45,263 bases of DNA from Clostridiales bacterium. GTDB lineage: Bacteria; Bacillota; Clostridia; Oscillospirales; Oscillospiraceae. The stretch is taken from the NCBI GenBank assembly GCA_029265405.1, contig JAJUJI010000015.1, positions 1-45,263 on the forward strand, given 5' to 3'. The first letter of the stretch is position 1. Each line of letters opens with the position of its first letter. The translations under genes and the position numbers were made by a program. The notes under the pieces were generated by a model that searched no databases, was not told where the DNA came from, and worked only from the letters and a program-made list of their open reading frames with translations. Below, piece by piece: positions 7,633-15,831 of this stretch.

Positions 7633-9411
7633 ATGAAAAGAAAGCTTAGCTTGATTCTGGCAGTACTGTTTGTATTGGCACTGTTTGCCGGCTGCGGCGG
7701 AAAAACGGATAGCGGCCAAAACAGCGGCGCCAATGACAAAGAGGGTACTTCGGATAATTCGAGCGCAAACTCCGGCAGCAGCGCTTCAGAAACGCAGAAG
7801 CCGGAGGAAGACAACTCGCCTTATAATTTTGCCGTTGGAAAGTATAAGGTGAACGAGGAGGGGTGGCCGGTAGAAAAATACGAGTACGAGCTGCCGCTGA
7901 GCACAACAGGCGAAAAGTTTACGCAGTGGACCGTTTGCTGGACGCCCCAGTACCTGCCGGAGGACGGTTATGACGGGCTCAGCATGTACAAGGGCATGCA
8001 GGAAATGACCGGGGTTGACATCGAGTATTCGCTGGTGGCCTCAGACACCCGCAGCGAGAACTTTTCAGTTCTGGTCAATTCGGATTCTCTTTGCGACATA
8101 ATGTCCCAGGCCGCCTATTTCTGGACCAGCGGCCCACTGATCAATGCCGTTGAAGACGGCTACTTTGCCAACTTCTACGAGTACAAGGACTACATACCAA
8201 ACTATCTATATGAAGTTTATACCCGCAGCCTGAACGATAAAAACGTTATGGACACTGCTTTCTATAAGGATGACGTTTGGATAAGCATGGTCGGCTTTTA
8301 TGAAACGCCCCTCCTCAATACGGGATACATGCTCCGTCAGGACTTTATGGACGAGCTGAATCTCGGCAACGCGCACGACGTAAAGACCTATGACCAGCTC
8401 CATGAGATACTGACGGCCTTTAAAACGGCAAAGGGCCCGGATTTTATCCCAATGATGATTTACAGCACCTTTGAGCTTGCTCCTCTCAACTGGTGCGGCT
8501 TCAATACGACTCCGTACAACGGCGGCCTTGTCTACACCAGAGTTGTTGACGGGAAGGTAGAGTTCTGCGGCACCACGAACGACGACCTTGAGCTGATGAA
8601 GATGCTCAACCAGTGGCTCAAGGAGGGTTTGATAGATCCCAACTGGTCGGGAAACGTGGCGGGAACATCTTCGCCAATAACGACGAACCAGGCAAACGAC
8701 CTGCTGGGCTGCAGCATAATGACGCCCTCCACCGTTAAGGCGGACGAGGCGGTATGCATAAATCCCAACGCCAGATGGGAGCCCACGCAGCGCTTGCGCA
8801 GGACCGAGGATCAGATTATACACTGGGGCTATTCGGGCGGAAAGATAAACTACGGCTCAGCCTGCTTCTCAGCAAAGTGCAAGAACCTGCCACTGCTGAT
8901 GACCTTTATGGATTGGCAGTACAGCGACAGCGGCTCCGACTGGACCAACTGGGGCCCCGAGGGCGAGCTGTGGGAGTATGACGACAACGGAAACCGCATG
9001 CTTACGGAATTCGCGCTCAACCACGAAGCCGGCACCGCATGGCTACAGGACTGCTACTGCTACAACGAGCTTGGCGACGCGGGCATACAGCACTGGAGAC
9101 GCAACTACGCTTACCCAGGCGGCGAGCGCTTTGTCGCTATGTTTGACGTTTGGGATGTGAGCGGCTTCTACGACGACGCCTATACCTGGCCGACCGGCGT
9201 TAAATTTACCGACGAGCAGCAGCAAACCATAGACCAGTACAGAACGGATGCAAATACCTATTTTACGGAAAACAGCTCCCTGTTCTTTACCGGCGAGAGG
9301 CCCTTCAGCGAATGGGACTCTTACGTGCAGACCATGATGGACATGGGCCTTTCAACGGTCATTCAGGTTTACCAGGAAGGCTATGACGAATACATGGCGT
9401 CTAATGCTTAA
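7633..9411 (+). CDS. extracellular solute-binding lipoprotein, paralogue 2
   Basis: A 592-residue lipoprotein closely related to the preceding gene along its whole length, with long identical blocks, for example around ELPLSTTGEKFTQW and WTNWGPEGELWEYD. Lipobox LFAGC gives lipidated Cys21; the following Ser/Asn/Gly-rich linker (about 25-55) is the least conserved part. ATG 7633 has GGAG six bases upstream. A short Thr/Ser-rich insertion near residues 340-350 (GTSSPITTNQ region) is a clear length difference. It has its own promoter and terminator, so the two copies can be regulated separately. As with paralogue 1, no membrane components are adjacent and the ligand is unknown. Confidence 0.88.
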   Translation: MKRKLSLILAVLFVLALFAGCGGKTDSGQNSGANDKEGTSDNSSANSGSSASETQKPEEDNSPYNFAVGKYKVNEEGWPVEKYEYELPLSTTGEKFTQWTVCWTPQYLPEDGYDGLSMYKGMQEMTGVDIEYSLVASDTRSENFSVLVNSDSLCDIMSQAAYFWTSGPLINAVEDGYFANFYEYKDYIPNYLYEVYTRSLNDKNVMDTAFYKDDVWISMVGFYETPLLNTGYMLRQDFMDELNLGNAHDVKTYDQLHEILTAFKTAKGPDFIPMMIYSTFELAPLNWCGFNTTPYNGGLVYTRVVDGKVEFCGTTNDDLELMKMLNQWLKEGLIDPNWSGNVAGTSSPITTNQANDLLGCSIMTPSTVKADEAVCINPNARWEPTQRLRRTEDQIIHWGYSGGKINYGSACFSAKCKNLPLLMTFMDWQYSDSGSDWTNWGPEGELWEYDDNGNRMLTEFALNHEAGTAWLQDCYCYNELGDAGIQHWRRNYAYPGGERFVAMFDVWDVSGFYDDAYTWPTGVKFTDEQQQTIDQYRTDANTYFTENSSLFFTGERPFSEWDSYVQTMMDMGLSTVIQVYQEGYDEYMASNA

Positions 9412-9439
9412 GCTCTGATTGGTTTATTTACTAGTCTAT

Positions 9440-9467
9440 GGGAGAAGGGCCATATGGCCCTTCTCCC
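9440..9467 (+). terminator. intrinsic terminator after paralogue 2
   Basis: A 28-base perfect palindrome, GGGAGAAGGGCC-ATAT-GGCCCTTCTCCC, is followed by GTTTCTCTT. It is a strong stem with a short T-rich tail. Confidence 0.85.
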
Positions 9468-9553
9468 GTTTCTCTTAATATTCAGTGCTTGAAAAAGGAC
9501 CATTCGCTTGGTAGTATTAAAGCAGCCCATTCCAAAATGAATTGGAGAAGCCG

Positions 9554-10408
9554 ATGTTTGAGAATATAAACGACAGCATACGGGCCGCCACGGAGCGGCT
9601 TGCAAAAATCAACGGATCGCGTCATGGGGCCTCGGTAAACCGGCCGGGTCTGAAAAAACAGGTTGCCGAGCTGATCGACCTCTTGCGCTGCGCCATATGG
9701 CCACAAATTTTCGGCTCCGAAAAAGTCGATCCCAAATTTATGCCCACCGTTATATGCAGCTACCTTCAGCGGTCGGCGGTGCTTCTCAACGAGATAATAT
9801 GCGATATATTGAGCGTAGAAGGCTTGGGGGCATATGAGGCCGACAGTATGACAGCAGCCTTTATTGACAGAATTCCGGATATCGCCGAGTGTCTTCAGAC
9901 CGACATAAGGGCGGCTTATGAAGGGGATCCGGCCGCACGTTCGGAGGAAGAAATCATGCTTGCGTATCCGGCATTTGAGGCCATCAGCATATACAGGCTG
10001 GCCCATAGGCTGTATGAGCTGAAGGTGCCGCTTCTGCCGCGCATGATGACCGAATATGCCCACCAGGTTACGGGAATCGATATACATCCCGGCGCAAAAA
10101 TAGGAAGATATTTCTTTATAGACCACGGAACGGGCGTTGTGATAGGCGAGACCTGCACCATAGGCGAGCATGTTAAGCTGTATCAGGGCGTAACCTTGGG
10201 CGCCAAGAGCTTTGAACTGGACGAAAACGGGAACCCAGTCAAGGGCATAAAGCGTCATCCCGACATAGGGAACAGGGTGGTGATCTATGCGGGAGCAACG
10301 ATCCTTGGCGGAGATACCGTAATCGGGGACGACTGTGTGATAGGCGGCAACGTCTGGCTGACCCGTTCCGTCGAGGCGGGGAGCAGGATATATTACGGCA
10401 GGGTATAG
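9554..10408 (+). CDS. epsC: serine O-acetyltransferase (EpsC/CysE type)
   Basis: This enzyme transfers an acetyl group from acetyl-CoA to L-serine, giving O-acetylserine, the precursor for cysteine synthesis. The protein has 284 residues: a helical N-terminal domain of about 170, then a left-handed beta helix of hexapeptide repeats (IHPGAKIG, FIDHGTGVVIGE, IGEHVKLYQGVTLG, RHPDIGNRVVIYAGATILG). The DHGTG and HPDIG motifs with their catalytic and binding histidines are intact. ATG 9554 is preferred over TTG 9542 because GGAG lies six bases upstream. No cysteine synthase is adjacent. The gene stands between two terminators and is probably monocistronic; serC and serA at 23190-25442 make the serine substrate. 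Confidence 0.92.
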   Translation: MFENINDSIRAATERLAKINGSRHGASVNRPGLKKQVAELIDLLRCAIWPQIFGSEKVDPKFMPTVICSYLQRSAVLLNEIICDILSVEGLGAYEADSMTAAFIDRIPDIAECLQTDIRAAYEGDPAARSEEEIMLAYPAFEAISIYRLAHRLYELKVPLLPRMMTEYAHQVTGIDIHPGAKIGRYFFIDHGTGVVIGETCTIGEHVKLYQGVTLGAKSFELDENGNPVKGIKRHPDIGNRVVIYAGATILGGDTVIGDDCVIGGNVWLTRSVEAGSRIYYGRV

Positions 10409-10416
10409 AGGCTGAC

Positions 10417-10449
10417 AAAAACGGAACGGGTTCAATCCCGTTCCGTTTT
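10417..10449. terminator. bidirectional terminator shared by epsC and the TcdA-like gene
   Basis: AAAACGGAACGGG and CCCGTTCCGTTTT form a perfect stem with a six-base loop. The A and T runs on the two sides make it a terminator in either direction. The minus-strand gene's stop codon (10432-10434) lies in or next to the loop, so the hairpin overlaps its last coding bases. Confidence 0.9.
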
Positions 10450-11157
10450 CAAAAGGCTTTGTATCACATAGCCGGCAAGCATAAGGCCGGCGGCCGGAGG
10501 CACCCAGCTGACGCTTGCCGGTATGCTGCGCCGCCCTGCGGGCGGCGCTTCCTCTGTAAGCGCGGGCGAGAGGGCTTCCTCCGGGCTCCATAAAACCCGA
10601 TGATGCAAAATGCCGCGCTTTCTAAGCTCCTTGCGTACGACTCGTGCAAGCGGGTCGTTTTCCGTTTTGGATATGTCCGTTATCCTGAATTTTGAGCCGT
10701 CAAGCTTATTGCCCGTTCCGAGGCAGGAGATGATCGGGATTTCGCGCTCAAGAGCCGTGGCTATCAAGTCCAGCTTGCAGGAAACAAGGTCTATCGCGTC
10801 TATGATATAATCGTAGCTATCATTGAAAAAAGCCTCCCTCGTACCGGCTTCATAACGCTCAGTGATGGGAATGGCGATGATTTCGGGGTTTATATCCCTA
10901 ACCCGTTCAGCCATGACGTCAGCCTTGAAGCGGCCGAGCGTGGAGGATAAAGCGATGATTTGGCGGTTGAAGTTTGTTTCAGCGACCGTATCATAGTCTA
11001 TCAGAAAAAGACGGCCTATGCCGCCCCGCGCCAGAGCCTCGGCAGCCCAGCTTCCGACGCCTCCAAGGCCGAATACGGCAACGCAGGAGCGGCTGAGTTT
11101 TTTCATGCCTTCGGGGCCGAAAAGGGCCTCCTCCCTTAAAAATCGCCTGCTACTCAT
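10432..11157 (-). CDS. tcdA: ThiF/MoeB-family protein, TcdA-like tRNA threonylcarbamoyladenosine dehydratase
   Basis: A 241-residue E1-like enzyme. The family member TcdA (CsdL) adenylates threonylcarbamoyladenosine at tRNA position 37 and cyclises it to ct6A. The nucleotide-binding loop GLGGVGS (30-36), the RQI stretch after DTVAETNFN, and DAIDLVSCK are as in TcdA. The start at ATG 11157 overlaps the end of the upstream DUF975 gene (ATGAGTAG), so the two are coupled. The protein has about the usual length (240-270), with a low-complexity Pro/Ala segment near 195-215. The t6A-modifying methylthiotransferase MtaB is encoded elsewhere in this window. Other ThiF-family roles are less likely given the overall pattern. 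Confidence 0.85.
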   Translation of the reverse strand: MSSRRFLREEALFGPEGMKKLSRSCVAVFGLGGVGSWAAEALARGGIGRLFLIDYDTVAETNFNRQIIALSSTLGRFKADVMAERVRDINPEIIAIPITERYEAGTREAFFNDSYDYIIDAIDLVSCKLDLIATALEREIPIISCLGTGNKLDGSKFRITDISKTENDPLARVVRKELRKRGILHHRVLWSPEEALSPALTEEAPPAGRRSIPASVSWVPPAAGLMLAGYVIQSLLKTERD

Positions 11158-11866
11158 CGGCTTTGGCCTCGGGCTTCCAATATACAAGCCTGTTGTAGAA
11201 GGCCGAATAGCCTATGGCTACGGGAGGAACCTTCCAAAGGTTGAGCAGCCTGCTGCTGAAGTACCATACCACAGCCGCAATTAAATATTGGAAGAAAAAT
11301 GTTGCGCCAAGGCGGATCAGATTCGTAGTTTCGCCAACCATAAGACGGCCGCTTTGCCTCAGGCACTTCAAGGGTCCGTAGTCCGGATGCTCTATAAGCA
11401 CATAAAAAGCCATGCTAAAGCGCAAGAGAAGAATAATGCCGGGAACTATAAAAAATAAAAGGCCTATTTGGACAAGCACGTATTCGATTACATATATGAC
11501 GGCCGCTTTCCAGAACAGAGGGAACATGGAGCTGAGATCGTGGAAGCTGATATCTTTTATCCCTCTGGAAGCCTTCAGGCATACCGCGTCCCAACCCAGG
11601 GTAACCAGCCTTGAAAGCAGGGCGATGATAAGAATCAGCAGCATTGCTATATACAGGTTACCGCCTGCTTCGGGTATATCGTAATTGCCGTTAGAGACGT
11701 ATTCGTATACGGTCACCATATAATTTGCAATAGGCTTCATCAAAAGATAGATCATTAGGTTGAGAACCAAAAGCATTCCTAAATAAATCAAAAAGACCTT
11801 GTATATTTTCAAGCCCATGTTGAGCAGAGTTTTTTTAACGGCTTCCTGTATTTCTTTTATGTCCAA
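11150..11866 (-). CDS. DUF975-type integral membrane protein
   Basis: A 238-residue membrane protein with about five hydrophobic segments (near residues 22-45, 70-95, 115-150, 150-170 and 195-215). The sequence matches the general pattern of DUF975 proteins of Firmicutes, with a GLLFFIVPGIILLLRFSMAF segment and a following LKCLRQSGRLM. Function unknown. The start is probably TTG 11866, eight bases after AAAGGAG; GTG 11875 is possible but has the ribosome site immediately against it. The gene lies between pth and the TcdA-like gene on the same strand. Confidence 0.72.
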   Translation of the reverse strand: MDIKEIQEAVKKTLLNMGLKIYKVFLIYLGMLLVLNLMIYLLMKPIANYMVTVYEYVSNGNYDIPEAGGNLYIAMLLILIIALLSRLVTLGWDAVCLKASRGIKDISFHDLSSMFPLFWKAAVIYVIEYVLVQIGLLFFIVPGIILLLRFSMAFYVLIEHPDYGPLKCLRQSGRLMVGETTNLIRLGATFFFQYLIAAVVWYFSSRLLNLWKVPPVAIGYSAFYNRLVYWKPEAKADE

Positions 11867-11893
11867 CGCCTTCACTCCTTTTTTGACGGCTTA

Positions 11894-12484
11894 TTAAGCC
11901 CCGTTGAACCTGTTCATGGCGGACTCGATGCCGCTTCTGACGAGCTCCTCTGCGGCTGCGGCTGCTTTTTCGGCTGCATCGCATAAAATTTTCAAGTCGC
12001 CGGGTGAAAGCCTACCTGTAACCCAATCGACCATGTCGTATTCGGGATGCGGGGGAGAGCCTACTCCTATCTTGATGCGCGGATAATCGGGCGTGCCCAG
12101 CCGAAGCGTTACGCTTTTTATACCGTTATGGCCTCCGTCGGAACCGCCGCGCTTAATCCTTATGCGCCCGAGCGGAAGGGCGGTGTCGTCGTGAACGACA
12201 ATAATGCGCTGCGGAGGGATCTTATAGAAGGCGGCCGCTGGCGCAACTGAATCGCCGCTTAGGTTCATATAAGTTTGCGGGCGCATGAGGAGTACCTTCG
12301 ATCCCCCGAAATCGGCGGTATCCGTAAACGCGTGGAATTTCAGCCGCGAAGTTTTAACCTTATGCTTTTCCTCAATGGCACGGCAGGCCAGCCAACCGGC
12401 ATTATGTCTGGTATATTCATATCTTTCTCCGGGATTTCCCAAAAACGCAATTATCCACTCGGGCGGAGAAGCTTTAAAAAGCAT
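11894..12484 (-). CDS. pth: peptidyl-tRNA hydrolase
   Basis: Pth cleaves the ester bond of peptidyl-tRNAs that fall off ribosomes, recycling tRNA. The 196-residue protein has all key residues: Asn17 in LGNPG, catalytic His27 in TRHNAGW, the Asp of VHDD and the Asn of GHNGIKS. QTYMNLSG and KIGVGSP are typical. ATG 12484 is chosen because the protein then starts just before the first beta strand; AAGGAG lies 12 bases upstream, and a TTG at 12508 would add eight residues. It starts a run of three minus-strand genes after the terminator at 12527. Confidence 0.95.
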   Translation of the reverse strand: MLFKASPPEWIIAFLGNPGERYEYTRHNAGWLACRAIEEKHKVKTSRLKFHAFTDTADFGGSKVLLMRPQTYMNLSGDSVAPAAAFYKIPPQRIIVVHDDTALPLGRIRIKRGGSDGGHNGIKSVTLRLGTPDYPRIKIGVGSPPHPEYDMVDWVTGRLSPGDLKILCDAAEKAAAAAEELVRSGIESAMNRFNGA

Positions 12485-12526
12485 TGGGACGATACACTCC
12501 TTAAGCAATAAAGGGACAAATCAAAC

Positions 12527-12566
12527 AACACCCCATTATGCGCTATTTTAGCATAAGCGGGGTGTT
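12527..12566. terminator. terminator between hom and pth
   Basis: AACACCCC/GGGGTGTT forms the outer stem and TTATGC/GCATAA the inner stem. The hairpin lies downstream of hom and upstream of pth, both on the - strand. Its T-run is perfect on the + strand and TTGTTTGATTTG on the - strand, so termination of hom transcripts is likely. Confidence 0.75.
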
Positions 12567-12625
12567 TTTTAAATACATTTTTTATGGCGTACGCGCGGCT
12601 CTATGGCTTGCGCCGGAAGAGAGGG

Positions 12626-13759
12626 CTATTCCAGTATTCTGTACTTTACCATATGCATTGAAACGCCGGAGGCATCCGTCGGCGAGGTAATGTGTCCTTC
12701 GCCGCTCTCATCGCGGACATACCAGCGGCTGATAAAATCTTCGCCTCCGCTTATCCAATCGCTTCCGCAGTCGGTCCAGCCTATGTCGAGCCGTTTGTCC
12801 GTATGCCGGACCGCGTCCACCATGTCGGCGATGACGGCGCTTGCCGTCGGGAGGCTTCCGGCGCCGCAGCCGAAAAACATGGCTTCACCCAGAGCGTTGC
12901 CCTTCACCATTATGCCGTTGTCCGCGTTTTCCACATTTATAAGAGGATGTCCCGGAAGCAGCACATGGGGCGCCACCCATATCATCAGCTTGCCTCCGCT
13001 GTATACAAAGCGTGCGATAAGCTTAATTTTGGCTCCGAAGTTACGCAGGATCTCCACATCCCTGACCGAAACATTCTTTATGCCTTCGGTTTGCACAAGC
13101 TCCGGCCTGACAAGCCGTCCGTAAGCAAGGTCGGCCAGTATGGATATTTTGCGGCAGGCGTCCGTTCCCTCCACGTCCGCCGAAGGGTCCGCTTCGGCAA
13201 AGCCAAGCTGCTGGGCCTGCTTGAGCGCGTCCTCAAAGGTCATGGTGCATTCGCGCATGTTTGTCAATATAAAATTCGTCGTACCGTTGACTATTCCGCA
13301 GACCGACTCTATCTCGTTGGCCGCAAGGCAGGTCACCATGGGGCGAAGTATGGGCATGCCGCCGCCTACGCTGGCCTCAAACAAATAATTGACGTTATTT
13401 TTTGCGGCTATGGCCAAAAGCTCATGACCGTGCTTGGCAACAAGCTCCTTATTCGATGTTACGACATGCTTGCCTGACAGAAGACAGCGCTTTGTAAAAT
13501 CATAAGCGACTCCGACGCCTCCTATGGTTTCCACGACAACCTTGACCTCGGGATCGTTCTCAATAACCGTAAAATCCTTTGTGAAAAGCTCGGCCATGGG
13601 GGACGATGAAAAATCTCTGATATCGAGTATATATTTCAGCTTGAGCTCGCGCCCCGCCGAGGAAGCGATTTTGTCGCGATTCATGTTCAATACTTCGGCG
13701 ACGCCTGAGCCGACTATCCCGTATCCCATTATTGCCGCAAAAACCTTATCTGAAGCCAT
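12626..13759 (-). CDS. hom: homoserine dehydrogenase
   Basis: This enzyme reduces aspartate semialdehyde to homoserine with NAD(P)H, the branch point to threonine and methionine. The 377-residue protein has the Rossmann motif GYGIVGSG (12-19), SNKELVAKHG, the EASVGGGMPI active-site region, NGTTNFIL, and FAEADPSADVEGTDACRK, which includes the catalytic Lys. The C-terminal ACT domain found in longer homologues is absent, so feedback control by threonine through that domain is not expected. ATG 13759 follows AAGGAG by eight bases. No thrB or thrC lies beside it. Confidence 0.93.
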   Translation of the reverse strand: MASDKVFAAIMGYGIVGSGVAEVLNMNRDKIASSAGRELKLKYILDIRDFSSSPMAELFTKDFTVIENDPEVKVVVETIGGVGVAYDFTKRCLLSGKHVVTSNKELVAKHGHELLAIAAKNNVNYLFEASVGGGMPILRPMVTCLAANEIESVCGIVNGTTNFILTNMRECTMTFEDALKQAQQLGFAEADPSADVEGTDACRKISILADLAYGRLVRPELVQTEGIKNVSVRDVEILRNFGAKIKLIARFVYSGGKLMIWVAPHVLLPGHPLINVENADNGIMVKGNALGEAMFFGCGAGSLPTASAVIADMVDAVRHTDKRLDIGWTDCGSDWISGGEDFISRWYVRDESGEGHITSPTDASGVSMHMVKYRILE

Positions 13760-13924
13760 TGCCAATGCTCCTTGTCTTTGTATTATCTCAAAATATTAGC
13801 ATATACTTAAGCGAAATGCAATTATTTAATAAGCCGGATTTGAACGGCTTTTAATAAAAGCCTTAATACAGAATGCCGGCAATAATACGGCAAAAATAAT
13901 AAATTAAGGCAGCGCGAGGTGCGC

Positions 13925-13957
13925 ATGCGAAGATGCTTTATTGCATATGAAATATGA
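13925..13957 (+). CDS. possible ten-codon leader peptide overlapping the ytvI start
   Basis: ATG 13925 lies five bases after GCGAGGT and opens a reading frame of ten codons (MRRCFIAYEI) that ends at 13957, just beyond the ATG (13947) of the next gene in another frame. That downstream ATG lacks its own ribosome site, so reinitiation or coupling from this mini-frame is a plausible explanation. No other evidence shows that it is translated. Confidence 0.25.
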   Translation: MRRCFIAYEI

Positions 13958-15005
13958 TGGATTGATAAGCAGGGCAAAGCGCCTTGCTGCAATAGCGGCA
14001 TGGGCTGCGGGCTGCTGGCTTGCCTTTAAATATCTTATGCCGTTTATAATAGCCTGGTTCGCCGCCTGCCTGATAGAACCGGCGGCATGCCGGCTGAAGA
14101 AAAAGCGAGGAATTAAAAGGGGCTATACGGCGGCACTGGGGACGGTCCTGATTTTCGGCGGTGCGGGTATGCTGCTTTTCATTGCCGGCTGGCAGGCGAT
14201 ATTGTGGCTAGCCGAGCTTATTAAAAAGCTCCCTGAAAAGCTTTCGGAAGTGCCCTTGATACTGAGGGCTTGCGAGGACAGGCTTTACGGCTTTATAGAC
14301 GCGGCCCCTCCCGAGTTTCAGGCGTTTCTGGTCAATGCCGCCGACAAGCTGAACGAAAGCCTTACAGGGCTCCCCGCGCAGCTTTACTCAAAGCTGCTCG
14401 GAATATTCGCCTCTCTGGTTTCCTCGGCCCCCAAAACCCTAATGTTTATAGGCGCCAGCGCAATAGGCACTTTTTTCATAAGCTCCGGTTTCGACGAGGC
14501 AAGGGGTTTCCTGAAAAAGCAGGCGCCGGAAAAAGTCTGGAACAGGCTCAATGGGGCCGCAAGAGAGGCTTCAGCCGCTCTGAAACGTTGGGCGGCTGCG
14601 GAGCTGGCGCTCATGGGGGCCGCCTTCGCACAGCTCTTATGTTTTTTTTTGCTGCTGAGGGTTAAAAATGCCGTCGCGGCCGCGGCGGCGGTGGCGCTGA
14701 TAGACGCGCTGCCCATACTCGGGGCGGGCATGATCATTGTTCCCTGGGGGCTTGTCGAATTACTTTCGGGGGACGTGAAGAAGGCGCTGCTGCTGCTGGC
14801 TGCATATCTTAGCGTTTCAACCGTGCGAAGCCTTCTTGAGCCTAAGCTGCTGGGGAACGGGGAGGGTCCGCACCCGGCGGCCGCACTTATAGCGATTTGG
14901 CTTGGCTTCAGGCTTGCCGGAGTATGGGGCATGGTATTGTTTCCGATGGCGCTGCTAATAATAAAGAGGCTTAGCGATTCGGGATATATCAGGATATGGA
15001 AATGA
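13947..15005 (+). CDS. ytvI: AI-2E-family membrane protein, YtvI-like
   Basis: A 352-residue polytopic membrane protein. Hydrophobic segments near residues 12-48, 60-85, 150-172 and 205-340, with a long amphipathic region between (about 85-150), give the typical AI-2E/PerM/UPF0118 topology. The match is best to the sporulation-associated YtvI group, whose precise function is unknown. ATG 13947 is the first ATG; TTG 13941 is possible. It has no clear ribosome site of its own. The DUF3298-like gene starts nine bases after it, so both are probably co-transcribed. Confidence 0.78.
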   Translation: MKYDGLISRAKRLAAIAAWAAGCWLAFKYLMPFIIAWFAACLIEPAACRLKKKRGIKRGYTAALGTVLIFGGAGMLLFIAGWQAILWLAELIKKLPEKLSEVPLILRACEDRLYGFIDAAPPEFQAFLVNAADKLNESLTGLPAQLYSKLLGIFASLVSSAPKTLMFIGASAIGTFFISSGFDEARGFLKKQAPEKVWNRLNGAAREASAALKRWAAAELALMGAAFAQLLCFFLLLRVKNAVAAAAAVALIDALPILGAGMIIVPWGLVELLSGDVKKALLLLAAYLSVSTVRSLLEPKLLGNGEGPHPAAALIAIWLGFRLAGVWGMVLFPMALLIIKRLSDSGYIRIWK

Positions 15006-15014
15006 GGATAAATT

Positions 15015-15758
15015 GTGGGTTCCGTAACAGGCTTTTATGTAAAGCGTTGCGCGGCTCTGGCGATGCTCATGGCGGCAATAGCGGGCCTATGCCTGACCGG
15101 GGCGGCCATGCCGGCGGTCAGCTCAAAGCTTAAGGTAACGACCTGCTGCTGCTACAGATACAGGGACAAATACAACAAAGCGGTCATAGCCATGCCGGAA
15201 ATAGTGAATATGACCGATGTGGAGGGAGTAAGGACCGTAAATAAGGCTATAAAGGCATACGCAAAGGAGCTTTGGGAGCTTTTTGAGGAGGGGATGGCCG
15301 AGCCTGAGCAGGGGAGCGGAATGCCTTCAGGGTTTCGCAGCTTTACAGCGGGCTGGAAGGTGACAGCGGACAACGAGGCCTGGTTTACTTTGAAAATAAC
15401 GACCCTGCAAATTGCGGCAAGCGGGCAAACGTTTTATAAATTTTACAACATTAATAAAAAAAGCGGAGAATACGTTGAGCTGGGCGGGCTTTTTAAGCCC
15501 GGCAGCGATTATATCGGCATTATCAGCGAAGAAATAAAGCGCCAGATGATGGAAAGAATGGAAGCCGAGGAAGGCGCTGTGTATTGGATTGCAGGCGAAA
15601 AGGCATTCAAAGAGATAGGTGAAGACCAAAACTATTATTTTGACAGCCAAGGACGCCTTGTAATAGTATTCGACGAGCACGAGGTCGCGCCCGGCTCGAT
15701 GGGAACTCCCGAATTTGCGATACAAAAGAACTTGATAAAAGACATAATAGCAATATAA
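15015..15758 (+). CDS. secreted or membrane-anchored DUF3298-like protein
   Basis: A 247-residue protein with an N-terminal signal or anchor segment (about residues 10-32) followed by an extracytoplasmic domain. The segments YVELGGLFKPGSDY, then helices, then QNYYFDSQGRLVIVFDEHEVAPGSMG, match the DUF3298 pattern seen in RsiV-like anti-sigma factors and the PdaC deacetylase N-terminus. A Cys triplet (CCC) near 44-46 is unusual. Start GTG 15015 has GAGG seven bases upstream, overlapping the end of ytvI. No deacetylase or sigma-factor part is present. Probably a cell-envelope protein; the exact role is unknown. Confidence 0.75.
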   Translation: MGSVTGFYVKRCAALAMLMAAIAGLCLTGAAMPAVSSKLKVTTCCCYRYRDKYNKAVIAMPEIVNMTDVEGVRTVNKAIKAYAKELWELFEEGMAEPEQGSGMPSGFRSFTAGWKVTADNEAWFTLKITTLQIAASGQTFYKFYNINKKSGEYVELGGLFKPGSDYIGIISEEIKRQMMERMEAEEGAVYWIAGEKAFKEIGEDQNYYFDSQGRLVIVFDEHEVAPGSMGTPEFAIQKNLIKDIIAI

Positions 15759-15831
15759 TCGCCGTTTGAGAGCTTGCGCTTTTGCCTGCCGGGAGTTATC
15801 ATTGCCTCAAACAGAAAGAAGGGCTGATACA

